Below, in pieces: positions 17,893-27,594 of a DNA stretch of 64,000 nt. The notes beneath the pieces were generated by a model that did not search any database, was not told the DNA's origin, and was given only the letters and a program-made list of their open reading frames with translations. Where the stretch lies: positions 558,001-622,000 of the forward strand of contig NZ_CP118267.1 of assembly GCF_030062155.1 (NCBI RefSeq). The letters run 5' to 3'. This stretch comes from Pantoea sp. Lij88 (GTDB lineage: Bacteria; Pseudomonadota; Gammaproteobacteria; Enterobacterales; Enterobacteriaceae). The stretch's first letter is position 1. Every line of letters starts with the position of its first letter. Position numbers and translations under genes: made by a program.

Positions 17893-18666
17893 TTATAGTC
17901 TGCCGTAAAAGGTCATCCGGGCTGTTTCTGACAACGCGATATCCGGCTGAGTATTGTAAGCCAGCACGGCCAGCATCCGGGTGACTTCGCCTTCCGTCGG
18001 AGTCACGCGATGCAGGGAATTCCGGCCGCGAAACAGCACCAGATCGCCGGCATTCATCTCCAGCGCGTCTACCGGCTGACGTTCGTCCAGTACAGCTTCG
18101 ACGCCTGCGAAGTTCATCTCACCGGCATCGGCATCCCGCAGATCCTTCACATACTGAAACACCCCGCCTGCCAGCGGTTTTTGTACCAGTAAGGTAATAG
18201 CAAAGGAGGAGTTGTCGAAGTGCCAGCCCAGCTCCTGTCCATGCGGCGCATAGTGCAGGTTGATTGAGGAAAGCGGGTCCGCGTAGGGATAAAGCGCTTC
18301 CTCGCCCAGCACATCACACAGGAAACGCTGGAACAGGGCGTCATTATAAAGCTGACGCAGCGGCGAATCGGCAGCAATCACATCATCCGTGATACAGCCT
18401 TTGGTGCTGAGTACGTCCCGATTGCGCGGGTGATCGGCGGGGAACGCCTCATCAGGCTTCATCAGATAGACATTGTGTTTGCTGCGGGTGTGATAAGCCA
18501 GATGACGCTGCGCATTGCCCTCTTCGATGATCGCCTCTAAAGCCTGTGGTTTTAAAAATTGACGTAATACCAGCGCGCCGGACTTGTTTAACTGCTCACG
18601 ACAGCGTTGACGCCAGTCATGATCGGCCAGCGGATGAAGATCGAGACGAACAAGTGAACCAGACAT
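17893..18666 (-). CDS. 2-oxoglutarate/Fe(II)-dependent oxygenase (phytanoyl-CoA dioxygenase/ArpA-like)
   Basis: This 257-residue protein has the iron facial triad His149-x-Asp151 (LGWHFDNSSF) and His219 (NSLHRVTP), with Arg230 as the probable 2-oxoglutarate anchor. This family includes amino-acid hydroxylases and the related BesD/HalB-type halogenases. Halogenases replace the Asp by Gly, so the intact Asp here points to a hydroxylase. It is convergent with the DUF2817 gene, 2 bp from its stop, and divergent from the LysR gene. The start is the ATG at 18666; a GTG at 18681 is an alternative. A free amino acid is the likely substrate. Confidence 0.8.
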   Translation of the reverse strand: MSGSLVRLDLHPLADHDWRQRCREQLNKSGALVLRQFLKPQALEAIIEEGNAQRHLAYHTRSKHNVYLMKPDEAFPADHPRNRDVLSTKGCITDDVIAADSPLRQLYNDALFQRFLCDVLGEEALYPYADPLSSINLHYAPHGQELGWHFDNSSFAITLLVQKPLAGGVFQYVKDLRDADAGEMNFAGVEAVLDERQPVDALEMNAGDLVLFRGRNSLHRVTPTEGEVTRMLAVLAYNTQPDIALSETARMTFYGRL

Positions 18667-18765
18667 AGCAACAATTCTCACGATGGGCAGGTGTGATGTT
18701 ACTCTACCTGTCGCCTGCCACGCTGCGTAACGATAAAAACTTACTGCCCTGATAAGGAAGCGTTA

Positions 18766-19674
18766 ATGCCTGTCCAGTTGCCCCGGTTACCAAAAATCAG
18801 CGTCATACAATCCTTTAAAGTGGCCGCCGAACTGGGCAGCCTGGCAAAAGCCGCCGCCCAGCTGGCCTTAACCCCGGCGGCGGTCAGTCAGCAGATTCGC
18901 CAGCTGGAGGAGCAACTCGGCAGCGCCCTGTTTCTGCGCACGCAGAGTGGCGTGATGCTGACCGAAACCGGGAAAGAGTATCTGCGCTATGTCACCGAGG
19001 CTTTTGATATTCTGCACCTTGGCCAGCAAAACATCCGCCATGCGGCCAGCGCGCCAAAACTCACGGTCTACGCGTTACCGGCGCTGGCGTCGAAATGGCT
19101 GTTGCCCCGGCTGGCAAGCTGGCGCGACCATTGCCCGGATATCGATCTCTCGTTACACGGCACGCATTCTCAGGTCGATTTCACCGCGGTGCCTGCCGAT
19201 TTTGTGATCTGCTTTGGTGAGGATCGTTATCCGCAGTCAGACAAGCTGAAGCTGTTTCAGGATGAGGTGCTGCCGGTCGCCAGTCCGGCTCTGTTACAAC
19301 GCTTCACGCCGGAAACGATCTTAAGTCAGGCACCGCTGATCCACCTCGACTGGGGTCATGAAGGCCGTTTTCTGCCGGACTGGCAAAGCTGGTTTCAGGC
19401 CAAAGGCATGGATGAACCCCTGCCGCAGCCCGCCTTCAGCTTTAACCTGACCTCGCTGGCGATTGATGCGGCGGTTGCGGGTGTGGGACTGCTGCTGGGA
19501 CAGCGACGTCTTATCGCGCCGGAACTGGCGCGGGGCGATCTGGTAGTGGTAGATCACCTTTGCCTGCCGCTGAGTAAGCCCTATTTCCTTGCCTGGCCGC
19601 AACGCACGCTGAGCCAGCCTGGCAGTGAGGCGATGATCGACTGGTTGAGTGAGCTGGGCGCGAAAGGCGGATAG
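18766..19674 (+). CDS. LysR-family regulator, GcvA-like
   Basis: This 302-residue protein has an N-terminal winged helix-turn-helix (IQSFKVAAELGSLAKAAAQL, then PAAVSQQIRQLEEQLG) and a type 2 periplasmic-binding-like effector domain. The GcvA-like group shows the same ALPALASKWLLPRL stretch. An AAGGAAG element precedes the ATG. It is divergent from the oxygenase gene, about 100 bp apart, and most likely controls it, perhaps with the binding protein and DUF2817 genes. Confidence 0.9.
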   Translation: MPVQLPRLPKISVIQSFKVAAELGSLAKAAAQLALTPAAVSQQIRQLEEQLGSALFLRTQSGVMLTETGKEYLRYVTEAFDILHLGQQNIRHAASAPKLTVYALPALASKWLLPRLASWRDHCPDIDLSLHGTHSQVDFTAVPADFVICFGEDRYPQSDKLKLFQDEVLPVASPALLQRFTPETILSQAPLIHLDWGHEGRFLPDWQSWFQAKGMDEPLPQPAFSFNLTSLAIDAAVAGVGLLLGQRRLIAPELARGDLVVVDHLCLPLSKPYFLAWPQRTLSQPGSEAMIDWLSELGAKGG

Positions 19675-19763
19675 AGGGTGATCTGCGCCCGCCAGCGTAA
19701 ATTGTCAGCGGGCGCAGTATCAGATGTTGAATGTCCTGCAAGGTTAGTCAGCTCTCTCCCTCG

Positions 19764-22700
19764 TTACGTATTATCTTCCACGATCACCGCCACGCGTTGC
19801 CCTGCACGGACTGCGCTGCCGGGCTGTACGCTGACCTGCTGAATAATGCCGTCGCACGGGGCCAGAAGCGGAATCTCCATCTTCATCGACTCCAGCACCA
19901 CCAGGATATCCCCTTCCCGCACCCGGCTGCCCGCCGTCGCCTGCACCTGCCATAAATTACCGGAAACCGGGCTTTCAACCCCCTGCTCGCCCGGCTGCAG
20001 CGGGGTGTCGCCGCCTTCTTCCGCCACATTTTCCTGACTGTCGAAATGGGCCTGACCGCTGGCTATCCAGCGGTCACGTTCTGCATTGAACGCGGTTTGC
20101 TGATGATCGCGAAACTCGCCGATACTCTCCGCTTCACGGATGAGGAAGTCCTGATACTCCGCCAGCCGCAGCGTGCTGTGTTCAATGCGCAGCGGATAGC
20201 GACCGAGGGGAAAATCGCGGCGAATCTGTAACAGTTCTTCCGCAGAAACCGGATAAAAACGGATTTGATCGAAAAAGCGCAGCAGCCAGGGTTTACCGCC
20301 AAAATCGGCCACTTCGCGATATCGGTTCCACATCTGCAGCGTGCGACCCACAAACTGATAGCCGCCAGGTCCCTCCATGCCATAAACACACAGGTAAGCG
20401 CCGCCGATACCCACCGAGTTTTCCGCCGTCCAGGTTCGGGCCGGGTTATATTTCGTCGTCACCAGCCGATGGCGGGGATCCAGTGGCGTAGCGACGGGTG
20501 CGCCGAGATAGACATCGCCCAGCCCCATCACCAGATAGCTGGCCTCAAACACGGTGTTCCAGACGGCCTGCTCATCCGGCAGATCGTTTATCCGGCGGAT
20601 GAATTCAAGGTTGCTCGGGCACCAGGGCGCGTCCGGGCGCACCGTGGTCATATATTTTTCGATAGCTTTCTGACAGGCCGGATCGTCCCAGGAGAGCGGC
20701 AGATGCACCACGCGGGTGGGCACCTGCAGATCATCACGCGTACAGACCGTCTCCCACTCACCGCGCACCCATGCCAGCAGCACGTCGAGCGTCACGGTTT
20801 CCGGCTGGAAATGGATTTGCAGCGAGCGGATCCCTGGCGTGATATCAATGATGCCGTTGCGGGATTGCGCTTCCAGCGCCTGCATTAACGCGTGAATGCG
20901 AAAACGCAGCACCAGATCCAGTTCCGGCTCGCCTGCCTCCAGCAACAGATGCGTATCGCCAGAGAGACGCGCGACCAGACGTTTATCCGCTTCGCCGCAG
21001 GTCATCACAATCGGCGACGTCAGCGTCGCAGGCTGCCAATGTGTCTGCTGTGGCTGGAGCGTGGTCAGCTCGGTGCGTCGATCCTCAGCCAGTCGCCGGG
21101 CCGTCGGAATATCCACCGCCACAAACTGCACTTTGTCACCGGCTTTGAGCTGGCCGAGTTGCCAGAGATCGGCCTCGATGACCGTCACAGGGCAGACGAA
21201 CCCGCCAAGACTCGGGCCATCCGGGCCCAGGATCACCGGCATATCACCGGTGAAATCGACCGCGCCGATGGCATAAGGGTTGTCATGAATATTCGAGGGG
21301 TGCAGCCCCGCTTCGCCGCCGCTGTCGCGGGTCCAGATCGGTTTAGGCCCAATCAGACGCACGCCGGTGCGGCTGGAGTTAAAGTGCACTTCCCATTCTG
21401 TGGCAAAGAACGTCGCAATATAGTCCGGCGCAAAGAACTCCGGCGCACCGTGGGGACCATAAATCACGCGCAGCGTGCGGATTGTGGCAAGGTCTGTGCG
21501 CAATGCGGCGGGCAGTTGTGTTCCGGTTGCGCTCGCGGCGTGTGGAGCGAGATGCAGCACATCACCGCTGCGCAGCGCGCGGCCGGCGTGTCCGCCAAAC
21601 TGACCGAGGGTGAAGGTACTTTTACTGCCTAAATAGTCCGGCACCTGGAAGCCGCCACTCAGGCAGAGATAGCTCCTGACGCCCGCGCCTTTCATCGCGC
21701 CCAGCTTCAGTGTTGCGCCCGCCGGGATGGTAAACACGGCGTCCATCGCCTGTTCAGCGCCATCCAGCGTGACACTGAGCGGCGCGCCACAGATCACGGC
21801 CTGAATCTCACTGTTAAATTTTAGAGTGGGACCGTTCAGGGTGATTTCCAGCGCGGCGTCACCCTCTGCATTGCCCAGCAGACGGTTGCCGAGACGCAGG
21901 GCGCGATCATCCATCGGCCCCGACGGTGGCACACCGACCGCCCAGTATCCCAGACGTCCGGGGTAGTCCTGAACGCTGGTCTGGGTTCCGGCATTGATCA
22001 CCTCTACGGTGGCCGCCTGATAGACGAGCTGCTCCAGGCAGCGGGTCCAGGGTTCGCCAGTGGTAAAGGGGGTAAAGGCTAAGATCTGCAACAGATAGAG
22101 GCGGTTGGTTTCAACGCCATACAGACGGGTTTCCGCCAGCGCCTGTGCCAGGCTGGCGATGGCTTCATCACGAGTGGGACTGAAGACAATCGCTTTTGCC
22201 AGCATCGGGTCGAAGAATGGCGGGACTTCACACCCCGCCTCCACCCAGCGGTCAATGCGCAGGGTTTTACCGTCGGCCGCCGGGAAATGAACCTCGGTCA
22301 GCAGTCCAGGCGAAGGCTGGAACTGACGACCCGGATCTTCCGCGTAGATGCGCGCCTGAACGGCATGACCCTGCGGCTTCAGCGTGGCGGCTAACGTGGT
22401 GAGCGCAGGGAGATCGCCTGCTGCCAGCGCGATCATCCACTGCACCAGATCCACGCCCCAGACCTGCTCCGTCACGCCATGTTCAACCTGCAGGCGGGTA
22501 TTCACTTCGAGGAAATAGAACTGCTGCGCCGCGCTGTCATAAACAAACTCTACCGTTCCGGCGCTGCGATAGCTCACCGCTTTCCCCAGAGCGATAGCCG
22601 CCGAGCAGAGGGCGTCGGCCATGCCTGCAGGCAGATTCGGCGCAGGCGTCTCTTCGATCACTTTCTGATTACGTCGCTGAATCGAGCAGTCGCGGACGCC

Positions 22701-23369
22701 CAGCGCGATGACCTCTCCCTTCCCGTCACCAAAAATCTGCACTTCAAGATGACGGGCGCGTTCGATATATTTTTCGAGAAACACCCCAGCGTCGCTGAAG
22801 TTGTTCTGGCCCAGGCGCTGCACGGTTTCAAACGCGTCTGACAGCTCCTGCGCGTCACGACAGACGCGCATACCGATGCCGCCGCCGCCCGCCGTGCTTT
22901 TGAGCATCACCGGATAGCCAACGCTTTCTGCGGCGCGGCAGGCTTCGCTGGCATCCGCCAGCAGCTCACTGCCCTCCAGCAACGGCACCCCTTCGGCTTT
23001 CGCCAGCGCGCGGGCCGTGTGTTTCAGGCCAAAGGTCCGTAACTGCTGGGGTGTGGGTCCGACAAAAACCAGACCGGCAGCCTCGCACGCCTCAGCAAAG
23101 GCCGCGTTTTCCGAAAGAAAGCCGTAACCGGGATGGATCGCTTTCGCTCCGCTCTGCTGCGCGGCGGCGATGATTTTTTCGGTCACCAGATAGGTCTGGG
23201 CGGCCGGACCCTCACCCAGGCTCAGCGCAACATCCGCCTCACGGATATGTAAACTGCTCAGGTCGGCTTCTGAATAAACGGCGACGCCTTTCACCTGCAT
23301 GGCACGCAGCGTACGCAGGATGCGACAGGCGATCGCGCCGCGATTGGCAATCAGTAAGGTATCAAACAT
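19764..23369 (-). CDS. uca: Urea/guanidine carboxylase, biotin-dependent
   Basis: This 1201-residue protein contains, in order, a biotin carboxylase (IANRGAIACRILRTL; ATP-grasp GGGGIGMRVCRD; FLEVNTRLQVEHGVTE), the two KipI/KipA-type allophanate-hydrolase-like subunit domains (SVQDYPGRLGYWAVGVPPSG; FNSSRTGVRLIGPKP), and a biotinyl domain with the biotin site VLESMKMEIP near the C-terminus. There is no fused amidase, so this is the carboxylase half of urea amidolyase. It ends an operon with a guanidine-I riboswitch and two DUF1989 proteins. Enzymes in this context have been shown to prefer guanidine, making carboxyguanidine. Substrate preference is inferred from this context. No allophanate hydrolase gene is next to it. 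Confidence 0.93.
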   Translation of the reverse strand: MFDTLLIANRGAIACRILRTLRAMQVKGVAVYSEADLSSLHIREADVALSLGEGPAAQTYLVTEKIIAAAQQSGAKAIHPGYGFLSENAAFAEACEAAGLVFVGPTPQQLRTFGLKHTARALAKAEGVPLLEGSELLADASEACRAAESVGYPVMLKSTAGGGGIGMRVCRDAQELSDAFETVQRLGQNNFSDAGVFLEKYIERARHLEVQIFGDGKGEVIALGVRDCSIQRRNQKVIEETPAPNLPAGMADALCSAAIALGKAVSYRSAGTVEFVYDSAAQQFYFLEVNTRLQVEHGVTEQVWGVDLVQWMIALAAGDLPALTTLAATLKPQGHAVQARIYAEDPGRQFQPSPGLLTEVHFPAADGKTLRIDRWVEAGCEVPPFFDPMLAKAIVFSPTRDEAIASLAQALAETRLYGVETNRLYLLQILAFTPFTTGEPWTRCLEQLVYQAATVEVINAGTQTSVQDYPGRLGYWAVGVPPSGPMDDRALRLGNRLLGNAEGDAALEITLNGPTLKFNSEIQAVICGAPLSVTLDGAEQAMDAVFTIPAGATLKLGAMKGAGVRSYLCLSGGFQVPDYLGSKSTFTLGQFGGHAGRALRSGDVLHLAPHAASATGTQLPAALRTDLATIRTLRVIYGPHGAPEFFAPDYIATFFATEWEVHFNSSRTGVRLIGPKPIWTRDSGGEAGLHPSNIHDNPYAIGAVDFTGDMPVILGPDGPSLGGFVCPVTVIEADLWQLGQLKAGDKVQFVAVDIPTARRLAEDRRTELTTLQPQQTHWQPATLTSPIVMTCGEADKRLVARLSGDTHLLLEAGEPELDLVLRFRIHALMQALEAQSRNGIIDITPGIRSLQIHFQPETVTLDVLLAWVRGEWETVCTRDDLQVPTRVVHLPLSWDDPACQKAIEKYMTTVRPDAPWCPSNLEFIRRINDLPDEQAVWNTVFEASYLVMGLGDVYLGAPVATPLDPRHRLVTTKYNPARTWTAENSVGIGGAYLCVYGMEGPGGYQFVGRTLQMWNRYREVADFGGKPWLLRFFDQIRFYPVSAEELLQIRRDFPLGRYPLRIEHSTLRLAEYQDFLIREAESIGEFRDHQQTAFNAERDRWIASGQAHFDSQENVAEEGGDTPLQPGEQGVESPVSGNLWQVQATAGSRVREGDILVVLESMKMEIPLLAPCDGIIQQVSVQPGSAVRAGQRVAVIVEDNT

Positions 23370-23387
23370 AAGCGAACTCTCAGGGAT

Positions 23388-23460
23388 GCGGGCCGTCCCG
23401 CAAAATTCGATAGTCCCTGGGGCCGTCCCCGGGGCTGACCGGCACTAAAAGGTGGCCGGT
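23388..23460 (-). other. Three consecutive stem-loops in the intergenic part of the guanidine operon
   Basis: Between the UAAP2 and carboxylase genes lie GCGGG/CCCGC (23388-23401), CCCtGGGG/CCCCgGGG (23415-23434), both with a four-base CCGT loop, and ACCGGC/GCCGGT (23438-23460). No T run follows, so they are more likely mRNA-processing or stability elements than terminators. Confidence 0.55.
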
Positions 23461-23478
23461 GAGGTTAAGCGGGCTGGC

Positions 23479-24114
23479 TCAGTTCCACACCAGCACTTCG
23501 GCGGGCGTCGGGTTCCAGCCGTTGCAGGGATTATTCAGCTGCGGACAGTTGGAGATCAGCACCATCACGTTACAAGCCGCCACCAGCTCAACGTATTTGC
23601 CGGGCGCAGACAACCCGTCTTCAAAGGTCAGGCCGCCTTCCGGGGTAACCGGAACGTTCATGAAAAAGTTGATGTTGGCGCCGATATCGCGCTTATGCAG
23701 TCGGCCATCGTGCAGGCAGGCGCAGAGAAAGTTATCCCGGCAGCTGTGCATGTAGCGCTTATCGTGGGCATAGCGCACGGTGTTGCTCTCCTGCGAGCAG
23801 GCACCGCCCAGCGTATCGTGGCGGCCGCAGGTATCGGCGACGATCGTCAGCAGCGGATGACCGAGATTCGAATAGAGCACGCTGCCGGTGGTCAGATAGA
23901 CGTTGCCCTGACGACGCAGCGTGCGCTGGGGATCGTAGCGTTCGCGCGGGTTATCAGTATTGTAAAACAGGGTATCAATCGCCTGATTGCCTTCGAGGTC
24001 AAGCAGGCGCAGCGTTTGCCCTTTTTTGACTTCGAACAGCCAGGGCTCGCCTGCCGGGATCACGTGGCGATAGACAGCATCTTCAGGACGACGATCAGAG
24101 TGGATAAGGGTCAT
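23479..24114 (-). CDS. DUF1989 urea-carboxylase-associated protein 2 (carboxyguanidine deiminase subunit)
   Basis: This 211-residue DUF1989 protein has [20 protein letters not shown] near the start, a cysteine-rich stretch ([28 protein letters not shown]) and [15 protein letters not shown]. Members that occur as two paralogues with urea carboxylase have been shown to form carboxyguanidine deiminase (CgdAB), turning carboxyguanidine into allophanate and ammonia. I cannot say which subunit is A or B. The ATG at 24114 has an AGGAGG element. It sits 10 bp after the UAAP1 stop. Confidence 0.85.
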   Translation of the reverse strand: MTLIHSDRRPEDAVYRHVIPAGEPWLFEVKKGQTLRLLDLEGNQAIDTLFYNTDNPRERYDPQRTLRRQGNVYLTTGSVLYSNLGHPLLTIVADTCGRHDTLGGACSQESNTVRYAHDKRYMHSCRDNFLCACLHDGRLHKRDIGANINFFMNVPVTPEGGLTFEDGLSAPGKYVELVAACNVMVLISNCPQLNNPCNGWNPTPAEVLVWN

Positions 24115-24124
24115 CGTAGCCTCC

Positions 24125-24853
24125 TTACAGGGCAAAAAGTTGAGTGTTATGCAATGCGCGCTCGTTTTCACCGCGAGTCACCATCGCTTCACTGACGGCC
24201 TGCATATCGTCGGCCTGATACCAGCTCAGCTGAACCGGACGCGGGAGATAATCCGTGGCGGGATCCTGCGGATGTGGCAGCGCGGTCAGCACCATCAGCA
24301 CGTCCATGGGCGCATAAAGCTCAACGAAATCCCCCGCACGGCTGTTGCCGGTGCTGAAGGCGAAGCGGCCCTGCTCATCCACCGTGACCTTGCTGAAGAA
24401 GTTGACGACCATCAGCAGATCTTCCAGGCCCAGATCCCATTTGCCCATCTCCACCAGCAGGTTATCCACGCCGTTGCGGTAGAAGCCGTTGCGCAGCTCC
24501 TGATAGCGCCCGGCACCGTATTTTTCCTGTGTTTCCGACGCATTGAGTACGCCACCAAATGGATCATGCCAGCCGCAGCTATCCACTACGATCGCGGCCA
24601 TCACGCGTCCCATGTCGGAGTAGAAACAGTGACCGGTGGTCAGGCGGGCCGTGTGCTGGCCTTTCAGGGTGTCCGGCAGATTCAGCCGTTCACTTTTCTC
24701 GTGTGGATTGAGCATCATCATGCTGACGTTCGCGCCGCCGTCGATATCGGTCAGGCGCAGAATCTGCCCTTTGCGCAGAATCAGCGAGGTATGCGCTCCG
24801 CCTGGCAGCGGCTCTTCGCGCAGGCTGGGGGCTGAATGAAAAAGTTCTGTCAT
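24125..24853 (-). CDS. DUF1989 urea-carboxylase-associated protein 1 (carboxyguanidine deiminase subunit)
   Basis: This 242-residue paralogue of its neighbour belongs to DUF1989, with [35 protein letters not shown] and [17 protein letters not shown]. The motifs are typical of the UAAP1 group. It overlaps the preceding ATPase gene by 4 bp (ATGA). Together with UAAP2 it should deiminate carboxyguanidine. The role comes from the family and the riboswitch context. Confidence 0.87.
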   Translation of the reverse strand: MTELFHSAPSLREEPLPGGAHTSLILRKGQILRLTDIDGGANVSMMMLNPHEKSERLNLPDTLKGQHTARLTTGHCFYSDMGRVMAAIVVDSCGWHDPFGGVLNASETQEKYGAGRYQELRNGFYRNGVDNLLVEMGKWDLGLEDLLMVVNFFSKVTVDEQGRFAFSTGNSRAGDFVELYAPMDVLMVLTALPHPQDPATDYLPRPVQLSWYQADDMQAVSEAMVTRGENERALHNTQLFAL

Positions 24854-25635
24854 TGAGCGGTCTCCTTAAAGGGATAAATGTTGTTTTTGCTGCCGGTCGT
24901 CAGCTGAGACAGCCGCGTTTCATTAAGCGGAATGTCGTAAGTGATGCGCGCGCCCCAGGCATTGGGGGCCTGTGGGTCGATGCGCACTTTGTCGAACACC
25001 AGCAGCCGGGTGCCCAGATTGAAGCCTTCGGCAAGATCGTGCGTGACCATAAACACCGTCATCCGGGTTTCGCTCCACAGCTGGAGCAGCAGCGCATGCA
25101 TATCTTTGCGGATGCCGGGGTCCAGCGCGCCAAACGGCTCATCCAGCAGCAACACGCGCGGCTGCATCACAAACGCCTGAGCAATCGCCAGCCGCTGCTG
25201 CATCCCGCCGGAAAGCTGCGCCGGATATTTATCCAGCGAATGACCCAGCCCGACTTTCTCCAGCATCTGTTTTGCCTGCTCACGGGCCTGGCGTTTCCGG
25301 GCGCCAAACAGCCGCCCGGTAAAGGGTGACGCCGGAAGTTCGAGGCCAATGGCGACGTTATCCAGCACGTTAAGATGGGGGAAAACGGAGTAGCGCTGAA
25401 ACACCACGCCACGGCTGCGATCCGGCTCGCCGGGCAGCTGCTTACCATCCAGGGTGATTGATCCTCGCGTCGGCTTTTCCTGACCGAGCAGCAGGCGTAA
25501 AAACGTCGATTTACCGCAGCCCGACGCCCCTACCAGCGAGCAGAACTCGCCCTCTTTCACCTGCAGATTGATGCGTTCCAGCACCACGTGGTCGCCATAC
25601 TCCTGCCAGATATTGTTGATTTCGATAAAACTCAT
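24850..25635 (-). CDS. ABC transporter ATP-binding protein, nitrate/taurine type (guanidine operon)
   Basis: This 261-residue ATPase has Walker A GASGCGKST, signature LSGGMQQRLAIAQA, Walker B VLLLDEPFGALD, and the H-loop VTHDLAEG. The frame is open further upstream within the permease gene, but the ATG at 25635 overlaps the permease stop by 4 bp and begins the normal family sequence MSFIEINN. It energises the uptake system of this operon, probably for guanidine or a guanidinium compound. Confidence 0.92.
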   Translation of the reverse strand: MSFIEINNIWQEYGDHVVLERINLQVKEGEFCSLVGASGCGKSTFLRLLLGQEKPTRGSITLDGKQLPGEPDRSRGVVFQRYSVFPHLNVLDNVAIGLELPASPFTGRLFGARKRQAREQAKQMLEKVGLGHSLDKYPAQLSGGMQQRLAIAQAFVMQPRVLLLDEPFGALDPGIRKDMHALLLQLWSETRMTVFMVTHDLAEGFNLGTRLLVFDKVRIDPQAPNAWGARITYDIPLNETRLSQLTTGSKNNIYPFKETAQ

Positions 25636-26447
25636 TCCCGGCCTCCTTCCGCCCAGGGGAAACAGGCTTTGTGCAGCTGACGCAGCGCGAGATCCATCAG
25701 CCACGCCAGCAGCGTGATCCAGATGACATAAGGAATGATCACATCCATCGCCATATAGCGGCGTACCAGGAAGATGCGGTAACCTAGTCCGGCGGTTGCG
25801 GAAATGGCTTCGGCGGAGATCAGAAACAGCCATGCGGAACCCAGCAGCAGACGCAGTGAGGTGATCAGCCGCGATAAGAGCTGCGGCACCACCACCCGCA
25901 GCACCACCGTCCAGCTGTTCGCCCCCAGAGTCTGCGCTTTGATAAACAGCTCTGCGGGGATCTCCCGCGCCCGATGTTCCAGATCGCGCGCCAGCATCGG
26001 CGTAATGCCGATGACAATCAGCATCACTTTTGACAGCTCATCCAGCCCGAAGACGATAAACAGCATCGGCAGCAGCGCCAGCGGCGGGATCATCGATATC
26101 ACGGTCATGAACGGTGACAGCGCGGCGCGGGTCATCGGGAAGACGCCCGCAGCCACACCGATGCAAAGGCCAATCAGCGACGAGATCACGAGGCCGGTCA
26201 GCAGACGACTTAAGCTAATCCACGTATCCGCCCACAGCAGATATTCCCCGCTGCGCTTGTCCGGGGTAAACGCCATCCGGTCGATGGCCGCGATCATCTG
26301 CGACAGACCGGGTAGCAGTTTGTCCTGGGGATTAGCCTCCAGACGCACCGCCGAACTGATAAACCAGACGGCAATCAGCAACACAAACGGTAACAGCATT
26401 AGCGTCAGGCGCATTCCCTGCCGGGGGTAGCGGTTGATGTGGCGCAT
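25632..26447 (-). CDS. ABC transporter permease, nitrate/taurine type (guanidine operon)
   Basis: This 271-residue protein has about six membrane segments and the BPD_transp_1 EAA-like loop (EIPAELFIKAQTLGANSW). It resembles SsuC/TauC-type permeases. It lies between the binding protein and ATPase genes, with 22 bp to the former and a 4-bp overlap with the latter. It forms the channel of the transporter. Confidence 0.9.
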   Translation of the reverse strand: MRHINRYPRQGMRLTLMLLPFVLLIAVWFISSAVRLEANPQDKLLPGLSQMIAAIDRMAFTPDKRSGEYLLWADTWISLSRLLTGLVISSLIGLCIGVAAGVFPMTRAALSPFMTVISMIPPLALLPMLFIVFGLDELSKVMLIVIGITPMLARDLEHRAREIPAELFIKAQTLGANSWTVVLRVVVPQLLSRLITSLRLLLGSAWLFLISAEAISATAGLGYRIFLVRRYMAMDVIIPYVIWITLLAWLMDLALRQLHKACFPWAEGGRE

Positions 26448-26469
26448 GAAAAACTCCTGAGATCGGTGA

Positions 26470-27525
26470 TTACAGCTTGCCCGCCGCGGCCATCTTCAGA
26501 TAGCTGTCGTCAAAGCGCAGTTTGATGTTGGCTTTGTCGCCAAGGGTGACGTTGCCAGGGAAGCTCATGCCGATGAAGTCCGCGCTTTGCGCACCCTCGC
26601 CCAGCAATCCTTTATCAAAGGAGAACGCGGCGACGCGCTGCATGGTTTTCGCCAGATCGGGGGAAGAGACAAAGGTCTGGGTTTCGGCGGGCGTCCAGAA
26701 CAGGTGAGTGGTTTTCAGCTGCGCCTTGTAACCGGCGAGATCGGTACCGGAATCGGCCGCCATTGCGCTCAGCGCCTGCGTGTCTCCTGCCTGCATTTTC
26801 GCCATCATCTCAAACCAGGCGCCGGTCAGCGCTTTACCGAGTGCGGGATTGTCTTTCAGGGTGTCGGTGTTCACCACCATCATGTCAATCAACTCGCCCG
26901 GTACGGCCGTTGAGCTGAATACTTCGGTCGTTTGTGGCGTCTTTTTGATGACCGAAAGCTGCGGGTTCCAGGCGACGGCCGCTTTGACGTTGCTGGTGCC
27001 GAAGGCGGAAACGATATCGGCATCGGAGGTGTTCACGACTTTAACGTCTTTTTCCTGCAGTCCGGCCTTCTCCAGACCCCGCACCAGCAGGTAGTGAGAA
27101 ACCGACAGCGCAGGCAGATAGACCGACATCCCTTTCAGATCGCTGAGTTTCTTATTTTCCCCTTTCAGCACCACGCCGTCGTTACCATCGGAGTAGCTGC
27201 CGGTGATCAGCGCGGTGCTATCAATGCCACCCGCCGCAGGAATGGTCAGCGCGTCCATATTGGTCATGGTGCAGCCGTCGAACTGCCCGGCGGTGTACTG
27301 GTTGATCGACTCGATGTAGTCATTGAGCTGGGTGATATGAATTTTGATGCCATATTTGCTGGCCCATTTATCAATGATCTTCTCATTGCTGATGGTGCCC
27401 CACGGCATCCAGCCCGCGTAGATGGTCCAGCAGATATTGAACTCTTTTTTGACTGCGGCGGAAGACGGCGCGCTGACCAGCAGCGCCAGAGACATAACAA
27501 GCGTCAGGAGTGGTGATTTCTTCAT
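26470..27525 (-). CDS. ABC transporter substrate-binding protein, NitT/TauT type (guanidine operon)
   Basis: This 351-residue protein has a signal peptide ending near SAPSSAA and the NMT1/TauA-like binding fold (ICWTIYAGWMPWG, YTAGQFDGCTMTNMDALTIPA). It is the first gene after the guanidine-I riboswitch. The frame runs further upstream into the riboswitch, but the ATG at 27525 has AGAGG seven bases before it and starts the signal peptide. It probably binds guanidine or a derivative; ligand unproven. Confidence 0.9.
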   Translation of the reverse strand: MKKSPLLTLVMSLALLVSAPSSAAVKKEFNICWTIYAGWMPWGTISNEKIIDKWASKYGIKIHITQLNDYIESINQYTAGQFDGCTMTNMDALTIPAAGGIDSTALITGSYSDGNDGVVLKGENKKLSDLKGMSVYLPALSVSHYLLVRGLEKAGLQEKDVKVVNTSDADIVSAFGTSNVKAAVAWNPQLSVIKKTPQTTEVFSSTAVPGELIDMMVVNTDTLKDNPALGKALTGAWFEMMAKMQAGDTQALSAMAADSGTDLAGYKAQLKTTHLFWTPAETQTFVSSPDLAKTMQRVAAFSFDKGLLGEGAQSADFIGMSFPGNVTLGDKANIKLRFDDSYLKMAAAGKL

Positions 27526-27544
27526 GGTTGACCTCTGGTTGGCA

Positions 27545-27594
27545 CAAAAAAACGGGAGCAGCGCAAGACACCAGATGGTGCCGCTGTCTCCCGG
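27545..27594 (-). terminator. Riboswitch-controlled intrinsic terminator
   Basis: On the minus strand CGGGAG-A-CAGCG pairs with CGCTGCTCCCG across a loop of about 17 bases, then seven T residues follow. The 5' arm shares the end of the ykkC aptamer (the CCCGGGAGA segment), so ligand binding should exclude the terminator. Confidence 0.85.

Noticed and set aside
20265..21632. Plus-strand frames opposite the carboxylase
   Set aside because: They are antisense shadows of a well-conserved enzyme.
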